DNA of 64,000 nt from JACDER01 sp963842575 (GTDB taxonomy: Bacteria > Actinomycetota > Thermoleophilia > Gaiellales > Gaiellaceae): assembly GCA_963842575.1 (NCBI GenBank), contig CAWJGS010000004.1, forward strand, positions 620,001-684,000, written 5' to 3'. Positions 33,824-43,915 of the stretch are shown piece after piece. The translations under genes and the position numbers were made by a program. Position 1 is the first letter of the stretch. Every line of letters begins with the position of its first letter. The notes under the pieces were generated by a model. That model saw only the letters and a program-made list of their open reading frames with translations, did not search any database and had not been told where the DNA came from.

Positions 33824-34063
33824 TCAGAGCAGCGGGGTCCGCAGCGAGGCGAGCCGTTCCTTGAGCTCGGGATCCATCTCCTCGCTCGCCGCCTGCTGCA
33901 CGAACTGCCGGAGGTTCTCCTCGAACCGGTACCGCTTGGCGCAGTAGCCGCATTCGTCGAGGTGCGTCTGCGCCTCCGCCCGCTCGCGCTCGGTGAGGTG
34001 CCGGTCGAGGTAGGGCTGCAGCACCTCCTCGCACCACGCGCACGGGTCGAAGGTCGCGCTCAT
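33824..34063 (-). CDS. zinc-binding anti-sigma factor (RsrA/ZAS type)
   Basis: The 79-residue protein has Cys8/Cys11, then His34-x3-Cys38-x2-Cys41 (THLDECGYCAKRYRFEEN). This spacing matches redox-sensing ZAS anti-sigma factors such as Streptomyces RsrA, where disulfide formation ejects zinc and frees the sigma factor. The start ATG overlaps the sigma stop (ATGA), the usual arrangement. Thiol-oxidative stress is the likely signal. Confidence 0.88.
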   Translation of the reverse strand: MSATFDPCAWCEEVLQPYLDRHLTERERAEAQTHLDECGYCAKRYRFEENLRQFVQQAASEEMDPELKERLASLRTPLL

Positions 34064-34638
34064 TCCCCTCCTACCGTCGCTTCCGCCAGATGCCGCTTCA
34101 GGATCCGCCGGCCACGATGAAGCCTGGACATGACGGTGCCTACCGGGATGTCCAGGATCTGCGCCGCCTCCTGGTACGAGAAATCTCCGATGTCCACGAG
34201 CACGATCACGTCACGGAAGTCGTGTGGCACCGCGGCGAGCGCGTCCACGATGTCGTTCTGGGACAGCCGCTGGAGAAGCCGCTCTTCGTCGTCGGCCGAG
34301 TCGTCCTCGAGCCGGTTGTACAGGAAGTAGTCACTTTCCTCGAGATGTGTCGTGTCCGGAGCGCGCTGCTGGCGTCGGCCGCGGTCGATGTTCAGGTTGG
34401 TGAGGATGCGCAACATCCAGGCGCGCAGGTTCGTCCCCGGCGTGTACGACCGCCAGCTGCGGAACGCTCGCGCGTACGTCTCCTGCACGAGGTCCTCCGC
34501 CTCCTCCTTCGAATGGACGAGCCTTCGAGCCACCCGATAGACCTGATCGGCTAATTGGAGCGCCTCCTCCTCGAAGCGCACGCGATCGCGTGCCTCCGTC
34601 GCAAGTTCACGTGCCTGGGTGTCCGGCGATTCCCCCAT
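34060..34638 (-). CDS. ECF RNA polymerase sigma factor (SigR/SigH group)
   Basis: Region 2 is ALQLADQVYRVARRLVHSKE, AEDLVQETYARAFRSWRSY and TNLRAWMLRILTNLNIDRGR; region 4 is PHDFRDVIVLVDIGDFSYQE with VGTVMSRLHRGRRILKRHL. The sequence style is that of SigR/SigH, which direct the thiol-oxidative stress regulon. ATG 34638 gives 192 residues; the longer reading to 34737 is not family-like and would include its own promoter. A GGGAAT-N17-CGTT promoter just upstream indicates autoregulation. Confidence 0.92.
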   Translation of the reverse strand: MGESPDTQARELATEARDRVRFEEEALQLADQVYRVARRLVHSKEEAEDLVQETYARAFRSWRSYTPGTNLRAWMLRILTNLNIDRGRRQQRAPDTTHLEESDYFLYNRLEDDSADDEERLLQRLSQNDIVDALAAVPHDFRDVIVLVDIGDFSYQEAAQILDIPVGTVMSRLHRGRRILKRHLAEATVGGE

Positions 34639-34677
34639 CCGGGCCACCCTAGCGGCCTTTCCTACGTCGATGGTAAG

Positions 34678-34704
34678 AACGCCCGGACGCGGCGGTGTAT
34701 TCCC
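34678..34704 (-). promoter_or_regulatory. SigR/SigH-type promoter of the sigma factor gene
   Basis: On the minus strand GGGAAT (34704-34699) and CGTT (34681-34678) are separated by 17 bases, matching the published SigR/SigH consensus GGGAAT-N16-18-GTT. Transcription would start about 30-35 bases before ATG 34638. It indicates positive autoregulation of the sigma/anti-sigma operon. Confidence 0.75.
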
Positions 34705-34751
34705 GCACTTTGCGGGGTACGGGCCCGTGAACGGCAAACAAGGAGGCCTCC

Positions 34752-35156
34752 ATGGAGGGTTACGACGTCGTCGCGAACGACGACCACAAGATCGGACACG
34801 TAGTCGGAACGGAAAACGGATACCTGATCGTCGAGAGCGGCATGTTGCGGAAGTCGAAGCATGCGGTGCCGCTCGACATGGCCCGAACCGACGATGACGT
34901 GAGGGTCGTCCGGCTGACGGTGAGCAAGGAGATGGTCACCGAAGGGCCGGCCGTCGAGGACGGCGGCTGGCAGGCCGTGGACGACTACTACGGGCGAAGC
35001 GCGGAGCTGGAGGGGCAGGCCGCGGCCGACATCCCGCAGGCCGACCAGCAGCGGGCGGAGATGCGCGAGTCGCTCGCCGGCCCGGAGCAGGAGCTCACGA
35101 GCCCCCGAAAGGGCTCCGTCGGCATCCACCAGGACGAGTGGAGCTCTAAGGAATAG
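34752..35156 (+). CDS. PRC-barrel-like protein
   Basis: The 134-residue product opens EGYDVVANDDHKIGHVVGTE then YLIVESGMLRKSKHAVPLDM, a small beta-barrel of PRC/DUF2171 style, followed by a charged, Gln-rich tail. AAGGAGG (34740-34746) precedes the ATG closely. Such proteins are often stress-induced RNA- or membrane-associated factors. Its start faces the sigma promoter, with 113 bases between the divergent starts. Confidence 0.75.
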   Translation: MEGYDVVANDDHKIGHVVGTENGYLIVESGMLRKSKHAVPLDMARTDDDVRVVRLTVSKEMVTEGPAVEDGGWQAVDDYYGRSAELEGQAAADIPQADQQRAEMRESLAGPEQELTSPRKGSVGIHQDEWSSKE

Positions 35157-35358
35157 GCGCGAACCCGGCCTGCTGCATCGCGGTGACGAGCGCGTCGCGA
35201 TCGGTGCGCTCGTCGTCCCACTGAAGGGTCACGTCCCCCATCAGCGTCGCGTTGGCGTACTCCAGCCCTTCGTGCCCCTGCAAGGCGGCTCCGAGCCGCA
35301 TCACGCAGCGCTCGCAGCGGATCCCGCTGACCTGGATGGTCTCCGTCTGGACAGGCAC
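35146..35358 (-). CDS. heavy-metal-associated (HMA) domain protein
   Basis: The metal motif GIRCERCVMRLG (Cys15, Cys18) and the ferredoxin-like strands (TLMGDVTLQWDDERTDRDAL, VTAMQQAGFAPI) define a stand-alone HMA domain of 70 residues, like CopZ or MerP. It would bind copper or another soft metal. No ATPase lies next to it. It touches the GCS2 gene end at 35358. Confidence 0.85.
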   Translation of the reverse strand: MPVQTETIQVSGIRCERCVMRLGAALQGHEGLEYANATLMGDVTLQWDDERTDRDALVTAMQQAGFAPIP

Positions 35359-36464
35359 TACCGAAAGTCTACGGTCCGCTCGACCAGGTCCCGGCAGGCG
35401 GCTTCGAGCCCCTCATGGCGACCGACCTCGAGCAGGCGGTCGCCCTCGCAGCGATCGAGTGGAATCGCGTCGAGCAGCTCCTCGGTGCCGAGCTCGCGCG
35501 CGTAGGGACGGATGCGCTCGAGCAGCTCGGCCGCGAGCTCGGGGACCTCGACGGCCCGGCCGTCGTCGGGATGGATGAAGGTCGCGCGCGGCCCGAAGCG
35601 CGAAGCGGCCCAGCGGTTCTGGTCGTAGACGACACGGAAGCCGAAGTCACGCACGCGGCGGGGCTCTGCGAGCGCGTGGGCGCACAGCGCCTGGAACAGC
35701 GCGACGAACGCGCCGGTGAGGGCTACGGCGGTGGGCTGGTCGGGGCTGCGGATCTCGAGCGTCCCGAACTTCGGATGGATGCGCGCGTCCCACCAGATCG
35801 CGGTGTAGTCGGAGACGAGGCCCGTGGCGACGAGGCGGTCCATCAGCTCCTGCCACTCCTCCCAGGACGCCAGCGTAGGCGGCGCGCCGCGCCGCGGCAG
35901 GAGCCCGAGGATCTCCGCGCGGTACGAGGCCATTCCCGTCTCCTCGCCGCCGGAGTAGGGCGAATTCGCCGACAGAGCCAGCACGAGCGGGAGCCAGGGA
36001 AGGATGCCGTCCAGCACGTGCAGGCTCTCCTCCGCACCCGGCATCCCGACGTGGACGTGCAGCCCGTTCACGCCCTGCCGGATCGCGGAGACGCCGGCGT
36101 ATTCGACGAAATCGAGGTAGCGCTGCTCCTGGACGATGACGAGATCCTCGGCGTGCGCCAGCGGATGCGCCCCGGCCGCGGCGATGCGGAGCCCGTTCTC
36201 GCGCGCGACCTCCTCGGCCGCCGCGCGCAGCGCCTGTACCGACGCGAGCACTTCCATTCCGTCGCTCGCGACCGCGGTGTTCAGCTCGACCACCGAGGCG
36301 TGCAGCTCCGTCTTGAGGACGCCGGGCAGCGCCGTCTCGGCGGTGCCCTCGACGAGGGTCGCGACCTGCGGCGCCGGCATGAGCGTTTCGCCGTCGAGGA
36401 TCATGATCTCCTCCTCGACCCCCAGCGAGAGCGGATAGCTCTGGCCGAAGCGGTGCTCGATCAC
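35358..36464 (-). CDS. carboxylate-amine ligase (GCS2/YbdK-type glutamate-cysteine ligase)
   Basis: Motifs LSLGVEEEIMILDGETL, LKTELHASVVELNTAV, RQGVNGLHVHVGMP and LALSANSPYSGGEETGMASY are the GCS2 nucleotide- and substrate-binding signatures. The 368-residue length is typical. Homologues have weak glutamate-cysteine ligase activity or join other amino acids; in actinobacteria related EgtA acts in ergothioneine synthesis. The neighbouring SigR/RsrA pair suits a thiol-linked role, but this is inference. Confidence 0.88.
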   Translation of the reverse strand: MIEHRFGQSYPLSLGVEEEIMILDGETLMPAPQVATLVEGTAETALPGVLKTELHASVVELNTAVASDGMEVLASVQALRAAAEEVARENGLRIAAAGAHPLAHAEDLVIVQEQRYLDFVEYAGVSAIRQGVNGLHVHVGMPGAEESLHVLDGILPWLPLVLALSANSPYSGGEETGMASYRAEILGLLPRRGAPPTLASWEEWQELMDRLVATGLVSDYTAIWWDARIHPKFGTLEIRSPDQPTAVALTGAFVALFQALCAHALAEPRRVRDFGFRVVYDQNRWAASRFGPRATFIHPDDGRAVEVPELAAELLERIRPYARELGTEELLDAIPLDRCEGDRLLEVGRHEGLEAACRDLVERTVDFR

Positions 36465-36775
36465 CGCCGGATCCCGTGCACCGGACGTCCCGCCGCCTCC
36501 CAGGCGTAGTAGGACGCGCTCGGGCCGTACGAGCTTCGATAGTCGACGACGGACGGGTTACGCCCGACCTCCTTCGCACGCTGCGCGTGGCGCAGCAGGT
36601 TCGGGTCGTCCCGCTCTTCCCACACGAGGATCAAGTGCACGGCCGTCATGAAGAGCGCGACGAAGTCGCAGCCGGCCGCGGGGCACGGGAACGGATCGGT
36701 GCTGACACAGAACCAGCCGCTGTGGTCCTCCCCCTCCTCCTCGATCCACAGCGTCTCTTCGAGGATCGACTCCAC
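36461..36775 (-). CDS. conserved-looking hypothetical protein
   Basis: The 104-residue product contains WFCVSTDPFPCPAAGCDFVA with three Cys that may bind metal, then TAVHLILVWEERDDPNLLRH and a Tyr-rich end (SSYGPSASYYAWEAAG). Its stop overlaps the GCS2 start by 4 bases, so the two are co-translated. I do not recognise a family. It may support the ligase. Confidence 0.6.
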   Translation of the reverse strand: MESILEETLWIEEEGEDHSGWFCVSTDPFPCPAAGCDFVALFMTAVHLILVWEERDDPNLLRHAQRAKEVGRNPSVVDYRSSYGPSASYYAWEAAGRPVHGIRR

Positions 36776-36836
36776 GCCGAGAGTGTAGGGAGGCCGGCAG
36801 CGCCCGTCCGAGCCGGCGGACCGGTGGAGGGGGCCT

Positions 36837-36896
36837 GGGGAACCCGGGAGGTTCCCCGGTGAGATGCTCAGCCGAGCCGGAGTGGCCCGGCTGAGC
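36837..36896. terminator. two adjacent hairpins after the HtrA gene
   Basis: GGGGAACC and GGTTCCCC (36837-36857) form a perfect 8-bp stem with a 5-base loop. GCTCAGCCG and CGGCTGAGC (36866-36896) form a perfect 9-bp outer stem with an inner GCC/GGC pair. They lie just downstream of the protease stop (36907, minus strand). Confidence 0.65.
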
Positions 36897-36906
36897 GGTC
36901 AAGCGG

Positions 36907-38124
36907 CTACCCGAGGGAAGGGGGAGTCGTCACGGGAAGCCGCCCAAGCTTGAGCTCGACGCTCGACGTGGTCTTGCCTCGATGGATTTCGACAACAACG
37001 GTGTCACCGGGTTTCTTCGATGCGATGAGGTCGCGAAAGCGGGTCTCGGAGTTCACCGGAACGCCGTCGAAGCTCGTGATGATGTCGCCGCCGACCATGT
37101 AGCTCTCCCCCTCGACGATCTGGTCGACCGTACCGCCCCTGATCCCGGCATGAGCGGCGGGGGAGCCCTCGTAGACGTTCTGCACGAGCAGCCCGTGCGA
37201 CACCGCGAGGCCGTACAGGTTGTACAGCTCGGGTGTGATCGCGGCGACTGAGACACCGATGTACGGATGCACGACCTTTCCGGTGCGGATCAGTTGGTTG
37301 GCGACGTTCGTGACGGTGTTGATCGGGATGGCGAAGCCGATCCCGACGGACCCCGACTCGCCTGTGTTACCCGTCGAGATCGCGGCGTTGACGCCGATCA
37401 CCGCGCCGCTGGCGTCGATGAGCGGGCCGCCGGAGTTGCCTGGGTTGATCGCGGCGTCGGTCTGGATGATGTGGTCGATCGTTTGCGCGTTCGGTGCCTG
37501 GATGCGGCGCTGCAGCGCGCTCACGATCCCGGAGGTGGCCGTCCGCGAGTAGCCGAACGGATTGCCGAGTGCGACGACGGCGTCTCCGACGTGAACGGCG
37601 TCGGAGTTGCCGATCGGAAGCGGCCTGAGAGCGCGCGACTTCGTCCCGACCTTGAGCACGGCTACGTCGGTCGAGGGATCCGACCCGACGACCCGGGCCA
37701 CGAGGCTGTCGTTGTTGGAAAAGCTCACGCGGATCGAGGATGCGTGCTCGACCACGTGGTAGTTGGTCACGATCAGTCCCGCTTTCGAGAATACGAAGCC
37801 CGACCCGAGCGCCTTCTCCTCGGACAGGAAGCCGTTCGGGGTCCCGAAGATGGGATCACGATCCTCCGTGAAGATCTTGGCCGTGATCTGCACGACGCCG
37901 GGTGCGTCGCGCTCGTAGATCTGGCCGATCGACATCGCGTGGCTCTCTGCAACGCTGGACGGGGGCGGCGTCGCACGCTGGAGCACGTACTGAGGCACGG
38001 TCGTCGTCCCGTTGCCAAGGCCGCCGACGAGCCAGGCACCCAGGAGCGCGGCGGCTCCTCCAGCGGCCGCGACACCCAGTAGCCCGGCGCCTTTGAGCAC
38101 CGTTGTGGATCCCCCGTCAGACAT
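36907..38124 (-). CDS. HtrA/DegP-like serine protease with PDZ domain
   Basis: A short cytoplasmic start is followed by one membrane anchor (GLLGVAAAGGAAALLGAWLV). The trypsin-like domain has His123 (VTNYHVVEH), Asp153 (STDVAVLK) and Ser231 (NPGNSGGPLID), and a C-terminal PDZ domain (VHPYIGVSVAAI ... GGDIITSFDGVPVNSETRFR). It degrades or refolds damaged proteins outside the cytoplasm. Length 405 is normal. It is divergent from the LLM gene across an intergenic region with repeated GTTAA motifs. Confidence 0.93.
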   Translation of the reverse strand: MSDGGSTTVLKGAGLLGVAAAGGAAALLGAWLVGGLGNGTTTVPQYVLQRATPPPSSVAESHAMSIGQIYERDAPGVVQITAKIFTEDRDPIFGTPNGFLSEEKALGSGFVFSKAGLIVTNYHVVEHASSIRVSFSNNDSLVARVVGSDPSTDVAVLKVGTKSRALRPLPIGNSDAVHVGDAVVALGNPFGYSRTATSGIVSALQRRIQAPNAQTIDHIIQTDAAINPGNSGGPLIDASGAVIGVNAAISTGNTGESGSVGIGFAIPINTVTNVANQLIRTGKVVHPYIGVSVAAITPELYNLYGLAVSHGLLVQNVYEGSPAAHAGIRGGTVDQIVEGESYMVGGDIITSFDGVPVNSETRFRDLIASKKPGDTVVVEIHRGKTTSSVELKLGRLPVTTPPSLG

Positions 38125-38132
38125 CCGTCCGT

Positions 38133-38186
38133 CTTATAACCGTCCTGCCCTTAACCCTTTGTTCAGTTGGGTTAAGGCTCCGTTAA
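38133..38186. promoter_or_regulatory. divergent promoter region with inverted and direct repeats
   Basis: CCTTAACCC (38149-38157) and GGGTTAAGG (38169-38177) form a perfect 9-bp inverted repeat. GTTCA (38161), GTTAA (38171) and GTTAA (38182) recur with 10- and 11-base spacing, like sites for OmpR/PhoB-type regulators. TATAAG on the minus strand (38138-38133) may be the protease -10. Confidence 0.5.
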
Positions 38187-38224
38187 CGCGTTTCGGCCGC
38201 GGCGAGCGCGGTAGGTCCCGTTCG

Positions 38225-39212
38225 ATGATCGAGCTCGGCTACTCACTCTCGAGCGAAGAACACGACGCCGCCACGCTCGTCGCGAACGCTCGGGCGGCCG
38301 AAGAGGCCGGGTTCACCTTTGCGCTCGTGTCCGACCACTTCCACCCGTGGATCGACAAACAGGGGCACAGCCCCTTCGTGTGGAGCGTGGTCGGAGCGAT
38401 TGCACGCGAGACGGAGAGCCTCCGGCTCGGCACCGGCGTGACGTGTCCACTGATCCGCATCCATCCGGCGATCGTCGCGCAGGCAGCCGCCACCTCGGCC
38501 GCGCTCATGCCGGGCCGTTTCTTCCTCGGCGTCGGCACGGGAGAGAACCTGAACGAGCACATCCTGGGCGACCGCTGGCCTGCGCCCGGACGAGCGGCTC
38601 GAGATGCTGGAGGAGGCAATCGAGCTCATGCGTGAGCTCTGGAAGGGTGAGAAGACGACCTTCCGCGGCAAGCACTACACGGTCGAGGGCGCCCGCATCT
38701 ACACGCTCCCGGACGAACCACCGCCGATCGCCGTAGCCGCCGCCGCGCCGAAGGCGGCCGAGCTGGCGGGACGCGTGGGAGACGCCTTCGTCGGCGTCGC
38801 TCCTGACTCCGACTTGATCGGGAAGTTCGAGCAGGGAGGCGGCGAAGGAAAGCCGCGCTACGGCCAGCTCACCGTCTGTTGGGCCGAGGATGAGAAAGAG
38901 GCACTCGAGACCGCCTACGAGTGGTGGCCGAATGTCGGGCTGGAGGGCGATCTCACCCAGGAGCTGCCGCTCCCCGAGCACTTCGAGCAGGCGTCGGCAA
39001 CCGTACGCAAGGAGGACGTCGCCGAGGCCATCCCTCTAGGGCCGGACCCGCAGCCGTACGCAGACGGAATCCAGGAGTACATCGACGCCGGCTACGACCA
39101 CGTGTACCTCCACCAGATCGGCCCGGAGCAGGAGGGGTTCCTCCGTTTCTACGCCGAGGAGGTCGCGCCGAAGGTCTCGGGCGTCAGGGAAGACGCACTG
39201 ACAGGACGTTGA
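38225..39212 (+). CDS. F420-dependent LLM-class oxidoreductase, one frame break
   Basis: The first half (IELGYSLSSEEHDAATLVAN, FALVSDHFHPWIDKQGHSPF, RFFLGVGTGENLNEHILGDR) matches F420-dependent glucose-6-phosphate dehydrogenase-like LLM proteins. The second half continues in another frame (EEAIELMRELWKGEKTTFRG ... YDHVYLHQIGPEQEGFLRFY). Removing one G near 38588 joins WPAP to DERLEMLEEAIELM; the length of 988 agrees. It uses coenzyme F420 to oxidise or reduce an unknown substrate. The repaired length is about 328. Confidence 0.88.
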
Positions 39213-40288
39213 ACGCCGGCACCGGGCGGGGGAACCCCTTGAGGGTGAACTCGCCGACGGGCTCGGCCTCCACCGCATCCTCGACCTCGGCCAGCAGCCG
39301 CTGCGCGATCAGGATCTGCCCGCCGGTCGCCTCGTCCGACAGCCGCGCCGACAGGTTGGTAACGGAGCCGATCGCGGCGTAGTCGGAACGGCCCTCGAAA
39401 CCGATCTCGCCGCAGGTTGCGTATCCCAGCGCGATCCCGACACCGAAGTCGAGCTCATAGCCGCGCTTGCGCCAGCGCTCGAGCAAGCCGGCCATCTCCG
39501 CGCGCAGCGAGCACGCGAGCTGCACGGAGCGGAGCGGCGCGTCGGGAATCTCGATCGGGTCGTTGAAGAAGAGCTCGACGCCGTCTCCCTGGAGCGAGCC
39601 GACCGTCGCCTCGTAACGCTCGACCAGCCGGCCGATCGTCGCGTGGAACTCGCCGAGGACGCCCATCAGCTCCTCCGGCTCGACCGCATCCGCGAAATTG
39701 GTGTAGCCGCGCAGATCGCAGAACAGCACGGTCACCTGCCGCCGGTGGCTGCGCAGGACGGAATCGTCGCCCGAGACGACGATCGCGTCCGCGAGCTGCG
39801 GCGAAAGGAACCGCTGCAGGCGCCGGAGCCGCTCCAGCTCCTCGACCTGGTCGTGGACCCGCTGCTCGAGTGTCCGGTTCAGGTCCTTGATTTCGTCGTG
39901 GTAGCGCTTGATGCGCAGCAGCGAGCGGACGCGGGTCAAGCAGCTCGTCGTGGTTGAACGGCTTGGGGATGAAGTCGTCGGCGCCGGCCTCGATCGCCCG
40001 GGTCTTCTCCTGGCCGATGCTGGACGTGACCATGATCACCGGCAGCACGGCCGTCTCCTCGTGTTCGCGCAGGTGCGTGCAGACGGCGTAGCCGTCCATC
40101 TCCGGCATCATCACGTCGAGAAGGATGAGGTCGGGGCTCTCGGCCTCGACGACCCCCAGCGCCTCGCGGCCGTTGCTCGCCGAGACGACCTGGTAGCCGC
40201 GCGGGACGAGCACTGCCTCCATCAGACGCACGTTCTCGGGCACGTCGTCGACGACGAGGATCTTCGCAACGCCGTTTTGGCTATCCAC
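39184..40288 (-). CDS. receiver domain fused to class III adenylate/guanylate cyclase, one frame break
   Basis: The receiver starts AKILVVDDVPENVRLMEAVL with phospho-acceptor Asp58 (LILLDVMMPEMDGY). A signalling helix (DLNRTLEQRVHDQVEELERL) leads to the cyclase domain: VTVLFCDLRGYTNFADAVEP (metal Asp), GSLQGDGVELFFNDP (second metal Asp) and DYAAIGSVTNLSARLSDEAT (catalytic Asn/Arg helix). Dropping one base near 39937 joins DELL to TRVRSLLRIKRY. It should make cAMP or cGMP when phosphorylated. It is the last gene of the kinase operon, overlapping the lone receiver gene. Its 3' end overlaps the LLM gene by 29 bases. Confidence 0.9.
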
Positions 40289-40657
40289 GGTCTTCCTCGA
40301 AGTAGCCGGCCACCGTCTGGATGAACTCGAGCACGTCGACCGGCTTGGAGATGTACCCGTCGAACCCGGACTCGAGGAAGCGTTCGCGGTCACCTGACAT
40401 CGCCTGCGCGGTCAGCGCGACCACCGGAATCGCCCTCGTTCGCTCATCCGCTTGGATTCGCCCAAGCGCCTCGATCCCGTCGATCCCGGGCAGCTGGACG
40501 TCCATGAGGATGAGGTCGGGGAGGTGCTCGGTCGCCAGTTCGACCGCCTGCTCCCCGCTCGTTGCCTCGAGCGTCTCGTACCCCTTGGCCTGGAGGACGT
40601 CGCGGAAGAGCTTCATGTTTTTCTCGTTGTCCTCGACTACGAGGATGCGTTGTCCGC

Positions 40658-40661
<4 letters not shown>
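40281..40661 (-). CDS. single-domain response regulator (CheY/DivK-like)
   Basis: The 126-residue receiver has acid pocket VVEDNEKN, Asp54 (LILMDVQLPGIDGIEALG), Thr in PVVALTAQAM and Lys in YISKPVDVLEF. There is no output domain, so it probably shuttles phosphate between the kinases and another partner or signals by binding, as DivK does. Its ATG overlaps the kinase 1 stop (ATGA) and its stop overlaps the receiver-cyclase start, placing it as the likely hub of the operon. Confidence 0.92.
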
Positions 40662-42445
<1,784 letters not shown>

Positions 42446-42449
<4 letters not shown>

Positions 42450-43915
42450 TTCGGCGCTCCCACGGGCAGGGTGAAGGTGAAGGTGGAGCCCTTGCCCGGC
42501 TCCGACTCGACCCAGATGCGGCCGCCGTGCAGCTCGACCAGGCTCCTGGACAGGGCAAGGCCGAGGCCGGTGCCTTCGGGGCGCTCGCCGTTCGTGTCGC
42601 GCGCCTGCTGAAACTCCTCGAAGATGCGCGCCTGGTCGTCGGGGGAGATGCCGGGGCCGGTGTCGCGCACGGCGATCCTCACCTCCCCGTCCTCCTTGGC
42701 GGTGGAGACGTCCACCCTCCCGCCGGAGGGAGTGAACTTGACCGCGTTGGAGAGCAGGTTGAAGACCACCTGCTGAATGCGGCGTTCGTCCCCTTCCACC
42801 AGGTCGACCTGCGGGTCGAGCTCGAGCGAGAGCTCGACGCCGTTCTGCACTGCCCGCTCCCTGACCATCACGACCCCACGCTCCAGCGCTTCGCGCAGCG
42901 AGAAGAGCCGGCGCTCGAGCTCCACCTGACCGGCCTCGACCTTGGACAGATCGAGGATGTCGTTGATCAATGCGAGCAGGTGGTTGGACGAGGAGAGGAT
43001 GTCGTCCAGGTACTCCTCCTGCTTCTCGTTGACCTGACCGAAGAGCTTCTCCTTGAGCACCTGGGAGAAGCCGACGATCGCGTTGAGCGGCGTCCGCAAC
43101 TCGTGCGACATGCTGGCCAGGAACTCGGACTTGTGCTTGGAGGCGACCTCGAGCTCAGCGCTCTTCTCGGCCAGCTCGCGCGTCCGCGCCTGCAGTTCGC
43201 TGACGTCGCTGTAGATCGCGAAGTATCCGACCTGCTCCCCGGCGACGAAGACCGGTGCCGAGACGACGTCGACGTCGACGAGCGTCCCGTCCTTGCGCGT
43301 CCGCCGCGTCAGCACTCGACCGGGCTCCCGGCCTCCGGCCGCGATCGCCGAGCGCTCCTTGGCCTCGCGATGAATGTCCGGATGCGCGGCGACCATGTCG
43401 TCGATGTCCCGGCGAACCGCCTCGACCCGCGTGTAGCCGAAGAGGCGCTCGGCGGCGGGATTCCACCCGGTAACGGTTCCGCTCATGTCGATGGCAACGA
43501 TCGCGGTCGGGCTCGAATCGAACAGCGCCTCGTAGTAGCGCCTCTGCCGCTGCAGCTCTCCGATGTCGGTGAAGATCCCGTAGTACCCGACCTGCTCCCC
43601 GTCGACGAAGATCGCGCAGCCAACGACGTCGACGTCGACGAGCGTCCCGTCCTTGCGCGTCCGCCGCGCGACGACGTGGACGTCTTCTCCCGCGCGCGCC
43701 CGGCTACCGACCTCGACGGCCTCACTATGGAGGTCCGGGTGAGACGCGACCAGGGAATCGATCTTCCGGCCCATGGCTTCGTCCCGGCTGTAACCGAACA
43801 GGCGCTCTGCGGCCGGGTTCCAGGACGTGACGACGTCGTCCATGTCGACGATCGCGATCGCGGAAGGGCTCCTCTCCAGCAGCGACTCGTAGTACCCGTC
43901 CGGCCGTGCGCTCAC
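42446..43915 (-). CDS. soluble PAS-PAS sensor histidine kinase
   Basis: The intact 489-residue protein has two tandem PAS domains (ERSPSAIAIVDMDDVVTSWN ... AAERLFGYSRDEAMGR; then DSSPTAIVAIDMSGTVTGWN ... AERLFGYTRVEAVRRD), each with a PAC-like ending RTRKDGTLVDVDVV, followed by HisKA (SMSHELRTPLNAIVGFSQVL) and a complete HATPase. There is no membrane helix, unlike its five neighbours, so it senses an internal cue. GTG 43915 overlaps the copy 3 stop and its own stop overlaps the copy 1 start. It lacks visible frame errors. Confidence 0.93.
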
